Assembly (NCBI GenBank): GCA_021789555.1
Contig: JAJYJK010000008.1
Location: 1 to 64,000, forward strand
Length of the DNA stretch: 64,000 nucleotides
Direction of reading: 5' to 3'
DNA from: Nitrospirota bacterium
GTDB taxonomy: Bacteria; Nitrospirota; Thermodesulfovibrionia; Thermodesulfovibrionales; JdFR-88
A model generated the notes under the pieces. That model worked only from the letters and a program-made list of their open reading frames with translations, searched no databases and was not told the DNA's origin. This document shows, in pieces, positions 10,595-20,565 of this stretch. Both the position numbers and the translations under genes were made by a program. Each line of letters starts with the position of its first letter. The first letter of the stretch is position 1.

Positions 10595-11662
10595 CTAACC
10601 CGCTATTCTAACTAAACGAGGCGCACTAAGGCAGATTCTCAAACGTTCAGCAACTGCCCGCGCGTATGGAGGAGGAAAAGCGTTTCCGATTTGGCGATAC
10701 ATCTGTGTCTTGGTCCCGGCGAATTGCCAGTTGTCCGGAAAGCCTTGAAGGCGGGCAACCATGCGAAGGGTGAGTCTTGGCATCCCTATAAAATCAGGGG
10801 CAGGGGCTTCGTTTGCTATGCCAAGCCCGTCCACGCCGAGCGAGGCCCATGCCCTCCGTGCCCGTGTCGGCCCTAGATCAGGCCCCCCATGCTTATGGGA
10901 ACCGCCAACTATAGTAGGAGCAATTTCATTTGCCTGCCTTGCCCATGCCTGCGCGCCGCTCCAACCGTTCGCCGCCATTAAATCAAACAGGCTCTCTCCA
11001 ACCGTCCTCGGCGGAATATCAGATGCCTGCGGCCATGAAAAATGCCCGGTCAAATCTTTTTGCACGGCAATAAAAACCACTCTTGGGCGTAACTGCGGGA
11101 CGCCGAAATCACAGGCGTTCATGAGTTTCCAGCCAGGCTCATATCCCAATTTAACAAGCTCTTTCCTGACGTAACCCCGGTAATCCTCAAAAATGGCATC
11201 CAGGATGCCTCTTACGTTTTCAATCATCACAGCGCGCGGCCGGATTTGATCCACCAGCCGGATCATGGCCGGAAAAAGATTTCGTTCGTCTTTCTTCCCA
11301 AGCTGTTTTCCCGCAATAGAGAAAGGCGGACACGGCAAGCCCCCTGAAATAATATCGGCACCTTTGAATGCCGCTCCATCGAAAGTGTTCAGGTCATGCT
11401 CGATTACGTTCCAGCCGGGGCGGTTCAAACGGAGAGTGGCGCATGCGTGCTTATCAATTTCCACCAATCCGGCATGCGCTATACCAGCTTGTTCCAAGCC
11501 GATCGCCTGGCCGCCGGCCCCGGCACATAATTCCAGAGTAGTTATACTGCTGCACCCCCCATTGCTTTTAGCCGGACCGGACAAAACTGTATTCCAAGGG
11601 TTCTCCGGCCCCGCAGGCATGCCCGGCAACAATAATCCAGATGGGAAAAATCGCTTTTTCAT
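10595..11662 (-). CDS. dcm: DNA (cytosine-5-)-methyltransferase
   Basis: LELCAGAGGQAIGLEQAG (motif I), GGLPCPPFSIAGKQ (motif IV), ENVRGI (motif VI). The first ~40 aa may not be native. Confidence 0.93.
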   Translation of the reverse strand: MKKRFFPSGLLLPGMPAGPENPWNTVLSGPAKSNGGCSSITTLELCAGAGGQAIGLEQAGIAHAGLVEIDKHACATLRLNRPGWNVIEHDLNTFDGAAFKGADIISGGLPCPPFSIAGKQLGKKDERNLFPAMIRLVDQIRPRAVMIENVRGILDAIFEDYRGYVRKELVKLGYEPGWKLMNACDFGVPQLRPRVVFIAVQKDLTGHFSWPQASDIPPRTVGESLFDLMAANGWSGAQAWARQANEIAPTIVGGSHKHGGPDLGPTRARRAWASLGVDGLGIANEAPAPDFIGMPRLTLRMVARLQGFPDNWQFAGTKTQMYRQIGNAFPPPYARAVAERLRICLSAPRLVRIAG

Positions 11663-11860
11663 ATAAATTTTAAAATTTCAGTCCAGCAGTTATCATTTCC
11701 GGCAATATTGCCCGTCCCGCACGAGATAATAATTTAAGTAATTAAACCTTTTTACAATGTAAAAAGCAAGGCCAATCAGGGAAATTCAAGAAAAAACTTA
11801 TTTAAAAATTTTGCCCTTTCTGGTATAAAATCCGTATATCCCTTTTGAAGGAGACAAAAC

Positions 11861-12715
11861 TTGCTGAGTCTTATAGAAAAAGCCAACACCCTGGTGGAGG
11901 CGCTCCCCTATATAAAGAATTTTAGCGGCAAAACTTTCGTTATCAAGTACGGCGGGGCCGCGCAAAAGGACATCTCCCTCAAAAGCGCCTTCGCCCAGGA
12001 CGTCGTCCTGCTGAACTTCATAGGCATCCACCCCGTCGTCGTCCACGGCGGGGGCCCCAGGATATCCGAGATGATGAGGAAACTCGGCAAGGAGCCCGCG
12101 TTCGTCGACGGCCAGCGCGTCACCGACCCCGAGACGATGGAGATCGTCGAGATGGTCCTCGGCGGACTCATAAACAAGGAGATCGTCTCGCTCATAGGGA
12201 GCCACGGCGGAAAGGCCATAGGCCTCACGGGCAAAGACGGCTTCCTCATCAAGGCCGAAAAGAAAGCCGTGCCTCCGGGGGGCGCGGACCTGGGCCTGGT
12301 GGGCAACGTCAGGGAGATAAACAGCGAGATACTCCTAAACCTCCAGAAAGAGGACTTCATAACGGTCATCACCCCGGTCGGCGTCGGGCCGGACGGGCAG
12401 AGCCTGAACATAAACGCCGATACCGTCGCCCAGGCCGTGGCGGCCGCTCTGAAGGCCGAAAAACTTATCCTCCTTACGGATGTGCCGGGAATACTTGAAG
12501 AGGGCAAAACCGTCTCAACCCTCGGCGCCAATAAGGCAGCCCGGATGATCGAGGAGGGCGTGATATCGGGCGGCATGATTCCAAAAACCCTCGCGTGCCT
12601 CGATGCGCTCCGGGCCGGAGTAGGGAAAACCCATATCCTCGACGGGCGCATCCCCCATTGCCTCCTGCTGGAAATCTTCACCAGGGAAGGCGTCGGGACG
12701 GAAATCACGCACTAA
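11861..12715 (+). CDS. argB: Acetylglutamate kinase
   Basis: FVIKYGGAAQ, HPVVVHGGGPRISEMM, VTDPETMEIVEMVLGG; TTG start after a GAAGGAG SD. Confidence 0.96.
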   Translation: MLSLIEKANTLVEALPYIKNFSGKTFVIKYGGAAQKDISLKSAFAQDVVLLNFIGIHPVVVHGGGPRISEMMRKLGKEPAFVDGQRVTDPETMEIVEMVLGGLINKEIVSLIGSHGGKAIGLTGKDGFLIKAEKKAVPPGGADLGLVGNVREINSEILLNLQKEDFITVITPVGVGPDGQSLNINADTVAQAVAAALKAEKLILLTDVPGILEEGKTVSTLGANKAARMIEEGVISGGMIPKTLACLDALRAGVGKTHILDGRIPHCLLLEIFTREGVGTEITH

Positions 12716-12819
12716 AAACAAAAAACGCGTTAAAAAACAAAAACACCCTCTCCCAACCCCCTCCCTCAAGGGAGGGGATTTCACTAAAAAGGCAACTTAT
12801 GTTCAGACCGCCGGTTTTT

Positions 12820-12868
12820 CTGGGCTTGGGGGCGAAGCCCCCAAGTAAAACAGGGCGGGTGGGTGGGA
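12820..12868 (+). repeat. REP-like element, family A
   Basis: CTTGGGGGC-GAA-GCCCCCAAGTAAAACAGGGCGGGTGGGTGGG. Confidence 0.8.
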
Positions 12869-12873
12869 ACCTT

Positions 12874-13746
12874 TCACAGAAGCTGCAGGAGCCAAAACCT
12901 CTCCGCCTCGTACTCGTCCTTGCCGGCATATCTGATACCGGCCCCCGTGCCATTGCCAAGCGCCACGGCCCCCCTGTTTTTGACCGCCTGCGGAAGAAAA
13001 GAAAGCACATCCCGCGCGAGCTTCCCGAAATTCAGGAGCGAGGAGTACTCCTTTCCGCCCCCGAGATAGGAATAATCGAATGACTCGCCGCAGACCCTGA
13101 ACGCTACCCCCCCGGGGGACAAACCGCCGGGAGATATGATGTCCAGATAATGACTCAGACCCTGCCGTTTGGCGGGGGCGCCGCCTTTGTCTTTTTTTTG
13201 ACCCGGTTTCAGTTTCCCCAGCGACGGCATGCCGGTTGCGATTGTAAAGGCGGCGCTCTTCACTATGTCGGAGATTTTTATCCCCGGCCCGTCCTGGGGC
13301 CCTTGCGCCCCCCCCGAAATTGAAACCTCCTCCTCGATAAAACTCCCCGCGCAGACCAGCGCGGAAGCAAAAGACCCCCAGGGGATTTCGGCCTGGCCCG
13401 CGCAACCAGCAGGCCCGAGGCCGGTCTCGATTATCAGGCCCCGCTCCGAAAACGACGCCTTCCTGATATTTTTCAGCGGCGGAAGCTGCCTCAGTTCGGA
13501 GGCGGCGATGATGAATGAATCGAATCCGGCAACCGCAAGCCTTTGACTCAGGCCCTTTGCGCGGCCGAGTTCGTCCGTCTTGAGAAGAAGCCCCCAGTTT
13601 CGCCTGAGGCCCGCCGCCGCGTCATGCACGGGGACCCCAAACGCGCCGCTCAGGAGCGCCGCAAGCTCCTGGAACGGGAAGGAATCCGCCCGCCGCAGGA
13701 TTACGCAGAATGTCTCTTTGCCTTCAAGCAAATTCCCGCCAGGCAC
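12874..13746 (-). CDS. Hypothetical protein
   Basis: Long ORF on the same strand as serS; no family recognised. Confidence 0.6.
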   Translation of the reverse strand: MPGGNLLEGKETFCVILRRADSFPFQELAALLSGAFGVPVHDAAAGLRRNWGLLLKTDELGRAKGLSQRLAVAGFDSFIIAASELRQLPPLKNIRKASFSERGLIIETGLGPAGCAGQAEIPWGSFASALVCAGSFIEEEVSISGGAQGPQDGPGIKISDIVKSAAFTIATGMPSLGKLKPGQKKDKGGAPAKRQGLSHYLDIISPGGLSPGGVAFRVCGESFDYSYLGGGKEYSSLLNFGKLARDVLSFLPQAVKNRGAVALGNGTGAGIRYAGKDEYEAERFWLLQLL

Positions 13747-13763
13747 TCCAAAATGTTTTTTTG

Positions 13764-13804
13764 TGAAACCCTCTCCCTCAAAGGGAGAGGGTTGGGAGAG
13801 GGTG
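13764..13804. repeat. CCCTCTCCC/GGGAGAGGG dispersed palindrome (other copies 12744-12780, 16281-16318, 16341-16377, 25047-25082)
   Basis: GAAACCCTCTCCCTCAAAGGGAGAGGGTTGGGAGAGGGTG. Confidence 0.75.
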
Positions 13805-13810
13805 AAAATA

Positions 13811-15076
13811 CTATCCTATCTTTTCAATCCCCATATACGGCCGCAAGGCATCGGGGATGACGATGCCGCCGTCTTTTTGCTGGTAATTTTCGAGTATCGC
13901 CACCACGGTGCGCCCTATCGCAAGGGCGGAGCCGTTTAAAGTGTGCGCCAACTCCGTCCCCTTCTTGCCGGTCCTTCTAATCCTTATGTCCGCGCGCCTC
14001 GCCTGGAAATCCTCGAAATTGGAGCATGAGGATATCTCCCTGTACCTGCCCTGCCCCGGAAGCCAGACCTCAAGGTCGTAGGTCTTGGCGGAGGAAAAAC
14101 CCAGGTCCCCGGTGCAAAGCACAATCACCCTGTAAGGGAGCCCAAGTCTTCGCAATATGTCTTCGGCGTCCCCCGTCAGCTTTTCAAGCTCGTCATAGGA
14201 GTCCTCCGGCCTTACGAATTTAACCAGCTCGACCTTGTTGAACTGGTGCTGGCGGATAAGCCCCCTCGTGTCCTTCCCGTAGGAGCCCGCCTCACGCCGG
14301 AAGCAGGGCGTATAGGCGGTGTAACGGATGGGGAGTCTTTCCTCCTCGAGTATCTCCTGTCTGTGGATGTTCGTCACCGGCACCTCGGCCGTGGGGATGA
14401 GGTACAACTCGGGATCGGCTATCCTGAAATATTCCCCCTCGAACTTGGGGATCTGCCCGGTGCCCGTCATGCTGTCGCGGTTCACGAGTATCGGCGGAAA
14501 GACCTCCGTGTAGCCCTTCGAGGTGTTCAGGTCGAGCATGAAATTCATGAGCGCCCGTTCGAGCCCGGCCCCCGCGCCCTTCATGAGGGAAAAACGAGCG
14601 CCCGCTATCTTCGAGGCCCGCTCGAAATCCATTATCCCGTGCATCTCGCCCAGGTCCCAGTGATTGAGCGGCGCGAAATCGAACTGCCGGGGCTCGCCCC
14701 ATCTCCTTATCTCGACGTTCTCGGTCTCGTCCTTGCCGACAGGGACCGAGGCATGCGGAACATTCGGCACGGCAAGCAGGAACTCCCTGGCCTTCCTCTC
14801 CGCCTCCCGCTGCTCTTCCTCAAGCTCCTTTATGCGGGCGGAGACCCCTTTCATCTCCTCGATGAGCCCCGCGGCGTCCTGCCTCTGCTTTTTCAGCCGG
14901 GATATCTCCTCGGATACCTTGTTCCTCTGCTCCCGCAGCTCGTCAAGCTGCCGGATGTTTGAGAGCCGCCCCTCCTCGACCGCCATGAAGGGGGCCAGGT
15001 CCATCTCCATATTGCGCTTTTGGAGCGCAGCTTTCACTTTTTCGGGATTTTCCCTTACGAATCTGGCATCGAGCAT
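13811..15076 (-). CDS. serS: Seryl-tRNA synthetase
   Basis: [65 protein letters not shown]. Confidence 0.97.
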   Translation of the reverse strand: MLDARFVRENPEKVKAALQKRNMEMDLAPFMAVEEGRLSNIRQLDELREQRNKVSEEISRLKKQRQDAAGLIEEMKGVSARIKELEEEQREAERKAREFLLAVPNVPHASVPVGKDETENVEIRRWGEPRQFDFAPLNHWDLGEMHGIMDFERASKIAGARFSLMKGAGAGLERALMNFMLDLNTSKGYTEVFPPILVNRDSMTGTGQIPKFEGEYFRIADPELYLIPTAEVPVTNIHRQEILEEERLPIRYTAYTPCFRREAGSYGKDTRGLIRQHQFNKVELVKFVRPEDSYDELEKLTGDAEDILRRLGLPYRVIVLCTGDLGFSSAKTYDLEVWLPGQGRYREISSCSNFEDFQARRADIRIRRTGKKGTELAHTLNGSALAIGRTVVAILENYQQKDGGIVIPDALRPYMGIEKIG

Positions 15077-15208
15077 GGTTATAATATATCATAAGGCAGT
15101 TGAGGCTTTGGCCCGTGAAATGAAAATAAATTGGAACGAAAATAAAATTGATAAAAGGGAAAATAAAAAAGACAAATTGGTAAAAGAAAAAGCCCATCAA
15201 TTGAGGGG

Positions 15209-15895
15209 GTGACGGGGGTGACGGGGGAAAAACTCGGGGACATCTACAGGAGGCTTCTTGACGCCTTCGGCCCGCAGCGCTGGTGGCCGGGCGAAACGCC
15301 GTTCGAGGTGGCCGTGGGCGCCGTCCTCACCCAGAACACCAACTGGGGCAACGTCGAGAAGGCCATCCATAACCTGAAAGAGGCAAACGCCCTTTGCAGT
15401 CTGGCCATGGACAGGATGTCAAATGAGCGGCTTGCGGAGCTTGTCAGGCCCTCCGGATATTTTAACGTGAAGGCCGTGAGGCTCAAGGCGCTCGTCTCCT
15501 TTATCGTGAGCGGTTACCAGGGAAATGTCACGCGGATGAAAGATACCGGCACGGCCGCGCTCCGGGAAAAACTCCTCGCCATAAACGGCATAGGACCGGA
15601 GACGGCCGACTCCATCCTCCTCTATGCGCTCGAAAAGCCGGTCTTCGTCATAGACGCCTATACGAAAAGGATACTCGCACGGCACGGGATCGCCCCCGCA
15701 ATGGCGGACTATTCGCGCCTCCAGGGGCTTTTCCATGAAAACCTGGAGCCGGACGTAAAACTCTATAACGAATTCCACGCCCTTATAGTGAAGACGGGGA
15801 AGACCTTCTGCAGGCCCCGCGCCCCGCTCTGCCGCGCCTGCCCGCTTTCCGACGGAGCAAATAATTTTTCATCCGACGGGGCAAATCGGGCCTGA
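15209..15895 (+). CDS. Endonuclease III-like HhH-GPD DNA repair protein
   Basis: VLTQNTNWGNVEKAI, LLAINGIGPETADSILLYALEKPVFVIDAYTKRI and a C-terminal cysteine cluster. Confidence 0.85.
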   Translation: MTGVTGEKLGDIYRRLLDAFGPQRWWPGETPFEVAVGAVLTQNTNWGNVEKAIHNLKEANALCSLAMDRMSNERLAELVRPSGYFNVKAVRLKALVSFIVSGYQGNVTRMKDTGTAALREKLLAINGIGPETADSILLYALEKPVFVIDAYTKRILARHGIAPAMADYSRLQGLFHENLEPDVKLYNEFHALIVKTGKTFCRPRAPLCRACPLSDGANNFSSDGANRA

Positions 15896-16266
15896 TGGGC
15901 GGCTTTGTCCTGAGGATAGTCATCAACGCGGTCTCGCTCGCCGCGGCCGTGGACCTCGTGGGCGGGCTTAAATTCGAGGGCAAATGGTGGATGATGCTCC
16001 TCATCGCCGTAATCTTCGGGTTCGTGAACTCGTTCATAAAACCGCTCATGAAACTCCTCATGCTGCCCTTCCTCATACTCACGCTGGGATTCTTCACCCT
16101 TGTGATAAACGCCTTCATGCTGGAGCTTACGGCCTGGCTGTCGCGGGGCTTCAATATGGGCTTCTACGTGGAGGGTTTTTGCGCCGCCTTCAAGGGGGCG
16201 CTCGTCATAAGCATCGTCAACATGCTCCTGCAATGGGCCACGGCCGGCATGTACCGGGAAAGATAA
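15895..16266 (+). CDS. Phage holin family (YvlD-like) four-TM membrane protein
   Basis: VIFGFVNSFIKPLMKLLMLPFLILTLGFFTLVINAFMLELTAWL. Confidence 0.8.
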   Translation: MGGFVLRIVINAVSLAAAVDLVGGLKFEGKWWMMLLIAVIFGFVNSFIKPLMKLLMLPFLILTLGFFTLVINAFMLELTAWLSRGFNMGFYVEGFCAAFKGALVISIVNMLLQWATAGMYRER

Positions 16267-16387
16267 AAGGCAACACCTAATACCCTCTCCTAATCCTCTC
16301 CCCTTAGGGGAGAGGATTTTATAAAAATCCGCCTTTTGTGAAACCCTCTCCTTCAGGGAGAGGGTTGGGTGAGGGTGTGCCTTTTTT

Positions 16388-18046
16388 TTACAGGGCGGGG
16401 CCGCCCGTGAGGTCGTTGAAGGCGCTTATGGCGGCAAGGGTGCCCTGGGAGACGGCGACGGTAATCTGCTTCTCGCTGCCCGTGATATCGCCGGCCGCGT
16501 AGACAAGGGGCATTGACGTTTTCATGAGCGCATCGACCTTGATGTATCCCGCGTTGTCGAGATCGAGTCCCATAGTCCTGGCGAGCTCGTTTGAGGGCTC
16601 GTATCCGATGGCTATGAATGCCCCGTCCACCTTTATGTCCCTTACGGATTTGTCCTTCAGGCTTTCGAGCCGGACCTTTTCGAGTTTCTTTTCTCCCAGA
16701 AACTCGACCACTCCGGACTCCCACAGCGTAGGCAGGTCCCGCTGGAAAAAACTCTGTTTCAGCCTGTCTTCCGCCTTCAAAGTGTTTTTTATATGCACCA
16801 GGGTCACATGGGCGCCGAGGCCGTCCAGGTAAAGGGCGTCGGTGATTGCCGTATTGCCGCCGCCGACGACGATGACCGTCTTGCCGTCCTTGAAGAGATA
16901 GCCGTCGCAAGTGGCGCAGTAGCTGATGCCCCGGCCCGCGAGCCTGTCTTCCCCGGGCGCCTTCAGCTTTCTGTAACCGGCCCCCGAGGCGATAATGACG
17001 GCCCTCGCCCGGTAAATCCCGCCCGTAGTGGCGACATCGAAAAGGCCGTCCGTCCTCCTTACATCCGTGACCCCAACTCCCTGCCTTATGCGGGCGTACT
17101 GGGACGCCTGCCTCAGCATCATGTCCACGAGGGTCTTACCCGCCACGGTCTGGAAGCCGGGATAGTTCTCGACGATCGGGGTTATCGAGACCTGCCCGCC
17201 GACGTTGGCCTTTTCCAATAGCAGGCTCTTTAGCCCGCTCCTGCCGGCGTAGATGGCGGCGGTGAGCCCCGCCGGACCGCCGCCCACGATTAGGATGTCG
17301 AGCTTCTCCTTCTCCACCGGCGCCTCTTCGGCGAACTCCGCCGGACGCCCGGCCAGCAGCGATGCGATGAACTCCTGCTCCGTTTCGAGGTGGGAGGCGG
17401 TAAGCTCTTCGTTTATGTACGTCTTCGGAACGGACATCGCGGAATATCTCTCCGCGAGATCGAGGTTCTCGTAAGTCTCTATTATCTCCACGCCGACCAG
17501 ACCGGGTTTTTCCACCGCCGCCGCAATGCCGTAGGCGGCCTCCTGAGGACAATAAGGGCAGGTGGGGCTCACGAAGATCTTCACATCCCGCCTGCTGTCG
17601 AGCGCGGCGAGTTTTTTTGCGGACTCCGCCCCCAGAAAACCCCTCCCCGCCGATGCCATGAGGATAGCGGCTATGAAGGAGCGGCCCTCCTCGCCGATGG
17701 GGGCCCCCGTGTACCTGACCCTGTACCTCTCCGGGCCTATAAGCAGGGTGGGCGACCTCTCGACGCCGTAGCGCCTGGAGGCCACATCCCTCTCGTCGCC
17801 GATGTCATGGAAGTACGCCTTTACCCGCTCGTCAAGAGAGGCAACACCCCTGACGAGGCCGGCGAGGATGTCGTTGAACTGGTCGTTTACCCCCCTTTTC
17901 GTGAATACGTGGAGCGTGACATCATCTTTAAGCCCTTTAAAGGCCTCCTTGAGGGCCTTGACGACTTCCGGGGTCATTATCTCTTCAGCCATAAAACCTA
18001 TTATATGGCTAAAAAATGATCGAGTAAACGTGGGACGAACTTCCAT
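16388..18046 (-). CDS. AhpF-like N-terminal tandem thioredoxin fold fused to thioredoxin-disulfide reductase
   Basis: N-terminal PTCPYCPQEAAYGIAAAVEK redox motif; ILIVGGGPAGLTAAIYAGRSGLKSLLLEK; CATCDGYLFKDGKTVIVVGGGNTA; YAAGDITG. Probable start at 17992 (MAEEIMTPE). Confidence 0.9.
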   Translation of the reverse strand: MEVRPTFTRSFFSHIIGFMAEEIMTPEVVKALKEAFKGLKDDVTLHVFTKRGVNDQFNDILAGLVRGVASLDERVKAYFHDIGDERDVASRRYGVERSPTLLIGPERYRVRYTGAPIGEEGRSFIAAILMASAGRGFLGAESAKKLAALDSRRDVKIFVSPTCPYCPQEAAYGIAAAVEKPGLVGVEIIETYENLDLAERYSAMSVPKTYINEELTASHLETEQEFIASLLAGRPAEFAEEAPVEKEKLDILIVGGGPAGLTAAIYAGRSGLKSLLLEKANVGGQVSITPIVENYPGFQTVAGKTLVDMMLRQASQYARIRQGVGVTDVRRTDGLFDVATTGGIYRARAVIIASGAGYRKLKAPGEDRLAGRGISYCATCDGYLFKDGKTVIVVGGGNTAITDALYLDGLGAHVTLVHIKNTLKAEDRLKQSFFQRDLPTLWESGVVEFLGEKKLEKVRLESLKDKSVRDIKVDGAFIAIGYEPSNELARTMGLDLDNAGYIKVDALMKTSMPLVYAAGDITGSEKQITVAVSQGTLAAISAFNDLTGGPAL

Positions 18047-18056
18047 ATAAAAGCTC

Positions 18057-18085
18057 TTGACAAAGAATCATTTTCAACTTAGAAT
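18057..18085 (+). promoter_or_regulatory. Sigma70-type promoter TTGACA-N17-TAGAAT
   Basis: TTGACA at 18057-18062, 17-nt spacer, TAGAAT at 18080-18085. Confidence 0.65.
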
Positions 18086-18126
18086 AATTTTAAATGAAGA
18101 AAAGCGCAAAGCCGGGGGCGGAGAGA

Positions 18127-18600
18127 GTGAAGCAGGGATCCGGGCCGGAGGGCATATGCAGGGAGCTGGGCCTGAAGCTCACGCCCCAGAGGCTGGCGAT
18201 ACTTGAATACCTGGACGGAAACACCGCGCATCCGGGCGCGGAGGAGATATACGAGGCCGTCTCCGGGCGGTTCCCGGGCCTGTCGCTTGCCACCGTCTAC
18301 AACACGCTTGCCTCTCTCAGGGACAAGGGGCGGCTCCTGGAGCTTGCAATCGACCCGGCGAAGAGACGCTACGACCCCGACACAAAGCCGCACCATCACC
18401 TTATCTGTGTCGCGTGCAGGCGCATCGTCGATATAGAGCACACGTTCGACCTCGAAATACCGGATGCCCTCAGGATGGGGTTTGAGATCAAGGGAAACGA
18501 GATAGGGTTTTACGGGCGATGTCCCGATTGCAAGAAAACGGACGCAAGGAAACAAAAACGGGACTTGCGTCAGGGAGGCGCTTATGTGCGTCGACCATAA
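18127..18600 (+). CDS. Fur/PerR family transcriptional regulator (ORF open from 18094; GTG 18127 preferred)
   Basis: LKLTPQRLAILEYLDGNTAHPGAEEIYEAV, LSLATVYNTLASLRDKG, HHHLICVACRRIVDI. The promoter -10 ends at 18085, so ATG 18094 would be essentially leaderless; GTG 18127 follows GGCGGAGAGA. Confidence 0.88.
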   Translation: MKQGSGPEGICRELGLKLTPQRLAILEYLDGNTAHPGAEEIYEAVSGRFPGLSLATVYNTLASLRDKGRLLELAIDPAKRRYDPDTKPHHHLICVACRRIVDIEHTFDLEIPDALRMGFEIKGNEIGFYGRCPDCKKTDARKQKRDLRQGGAYVRRP

Positions 18601-19039
18601 GATAATCTGCAGGTGCGGGCGGGCGGCGGCCAGCTTCAATCTGAGGGACGAGATAATGCCGGTCGAGGTCATAAGGGGACTTTACTGCCCCGGATGCTCG
18701 GTAGGCATCGCGCTCGATCCGGGGTCGATGATAGCGGACAACGGCTGGGTGATAGACTACGACATGGATATAGCCGGGTTTGCCTCTTTAAACCGGGTGG
18801 CAAACCTTCCGGCCTCAGGCGTTACTGCCGAATTCCTCTTCGACGAGGGCTACTGCACCTGGAAGGGCCTTTATCCAGGGGACGCCGAGGACTCCGCGAG
18901 GGAAAAGGCGGAGCTTCTGGAGCTAAGCAGGCAGGACCGGCTGAAATACATCCGGGAATTCAGGAGATGGACGCTTGATCGCATTGCGCGCCTGGCAGGC
19001 ATGGGATGGAGAAAGGCGCAGGCTGCGGACCTTGATTGA
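18584..19039 (+). CDS. Hypothetical Cys-rich protein
   Basis: CRCGRAA and YCPGCSVG motifs; overlaps the end of the Fur-family gene. Confidence 0.6.
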   Translation: MCVDHKIICRCGRAAASFNLRDEIMPVEVIRGLYCPGCSVGIALDPGSMIADNGWVIDYDMDIAGFASLNRVANLPASGVTAEFLFDEGYCTWKGLYPGDAEDSAREKAELLELSRQDRLKYIREFRRWTLDRIARLAGMGWRKAQAADLD

Positions 19040-19116
19040 TGGACAGCGAGGCCTGATGGACGGCTTGGATTAATGGGCGGCGGGCTTTCAGTCTTTTACA
19101 ACCCGCTTTCAGTCTT

Positions 19117-19560
19117 TTACAATCTGTCTCTTGCCCTCTGGATAGGCGGGATGGCCACCTTGTCGTGTCCCAGGGCCTCGATGGTCCAGAGCGCCCGGGC
19201 GCTCTTGGCGGTGTCCTGGGCGTTTATACCTTCATCATAGATAATGACGAAGGAGCCATTGTTAACGCCGTAGCTGCGGAGCATACGTACAAGCTCCGGC
19301 GCCTTGGGCATCATGTATCCCACGAATTCGTCGTTCATCGTCCGCCAGGGGCCAAACGCCCTTGCCGCCCCTGGTATATGCTGTCTTTCATATTTAGTAA
19401 AGTCGCTGACGTCGAGGACCACGACGCCGGACGTCTTAAGGTTCCCGGCCAGCCAATCGACGCTGACCAGGTGTGTTGCCGCCAGTGCGGCCGACGAGCA
19501 GCCGATTAAAATCACGGCGGCCAGGATGCCAACCAGTTTAGCCTTGAATGTATGCATCAT
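19117..19560 (-). pseudogene. Rhodanese-like protein, exported, probably 3'-truncated
   Basis: Signal peptide then VDWLAGNLKTSGVVVLDVSDFTKYERQHIPGA. The product stops right after LWTIEALGHDKVA, where the neighbouring paralogue continues YLDGGFTKW. Confidence 0.55.
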
Positions 19561-19591
19561 GACTCCTCCATGTTATTGAAATATCATGCCC

Positions 19592-20509
19592 TTACTTCGT
19601 TACAAAGCCCCACGCGAATTTGACCAGGGGGAGGTTGTGTTGCGCGTATTCGAGCATCGAGCCGTCGTACACCTTGACGTTCCTGTAACCGAGAATGTCA
19701 TGGAGAACGAAGTAGCCCATGCCGGCAAACTGGGCGGAATTGCAGTAAACGATGACCGGCCTGGCCCTGGCGGCGGGAAGGCCGACCCCCCGCGCCATGA
19801 CCTCCAGCTCTTTGCTGCTCTTGATAGTGGCGGGAGCGCGGTTGGCCCCGGCATTGCTCATAAAGGGCGCGGGAAAGTTTAGTGAACCGGGTATGTGGCC
19901 GAACCGCATTACCGCTGCTTCCTTCGAGGCGCCGAAGTGCTGCACGGGGGACCTGGCATCCAGGAAAATCGCCTTTTTGGTCTTCAGGTTGGCGATTACG
20001 TCGTCGAGTGTGGCCACCTTGGACATGTCCGGTTTCGCCGTGAAGTTGCCGGCTTGCGGCGCCGGTACAGTTTTGACCACTTTCCGGCCCTCGAAGGTCC
20101 ACTTGGTAAAGCCGCCGTCAAGGTAGGACACGTTTTCAACCCCCATCGCTTCCATGACCCATGTCGCGGACGTCCCCTGGGTCGCATCGCTGATGGTGTT
20201 GCCCTGGCCGTAGATGACAACATGTGACGACTGGTTGACGCCGGGAGAGCGCATCATCTTGCTGAACTCGGGCGGGGTCGGCATCAGGCGGCACATCTTT
20301 TCCTTGTTCATAACCTTGCAGCCGGTGAAGTACGGCAGGCTGACCGCCCCCGGCAGATGGGCGAAGGCATAGTTCGCGTCAGTCCTTACATCGATAACCA
20401 CCAGGTTCGGAGCGCCGATGTTTTTGACGAGCCAGGCCAACGAGGGCGCCACGGCAAGCCCGAACGCCAAAAGCACAATTATAATCGGCTGTATAAGGGT
20501 CCTCTTCAT
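19592..20509 (-). CDS. Exported sulfurtransferase, tandem rhodanese domains
   Basis: Signal MKRTLIQPIIIVLLAFGLAVAPSLA; VVIDVRTDANYAFAHLPGAVSLP; IFLDARSPVQHFG; RPVIVYCNSAQFAGMGYF. Internal ATG at 20509 is the likely start. Confidence 0.85.
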   Translation of the reverse strand: MKRTLIQPIIIVLLAFGLAVAPSLAWLVKNIGAPNLVVIDVRTDANYAFAHLPGAVSLPYFTGCKVMNKEKMCRLMPTPPEFSKMMRSPGVNQSSHVVIYGQGNTISDATQGTSATWVMEAMGVENVSYLDGGFTKWTFEGRKVVKTVPAPQAGNFTAKPDMSKVATLDDVIANLKTKKAIFLDARSPVQHFGASKEAAVMRFGHIPGSLNFPAPFMSNAGANRAPATIKSSKELEVMARGVGLPAARARPVIVYCNSAQFAGMGYFVLHDILGYRNVKVYDGSMLEYAQHNLPLVKFAWGFVTK

Positions 20510-20565
20510 GAAGTAGCCTCCTCTATCGCTTACCGGCATAAAAGTTCCTTCCCCCGGCCAACCGA

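Noticed and set aside
12700-13810. CRISPR array
   Set aside because: The repeated CCCTCTCC palindromes are few, dispersed and lack regular spacers; no cas genes are in the window.
15895-16266. Phage holin family protein as part of a second prophage
   Set aside because: The YvlD-type family is common in bacterial chromosomes, and no phage genes surround it.
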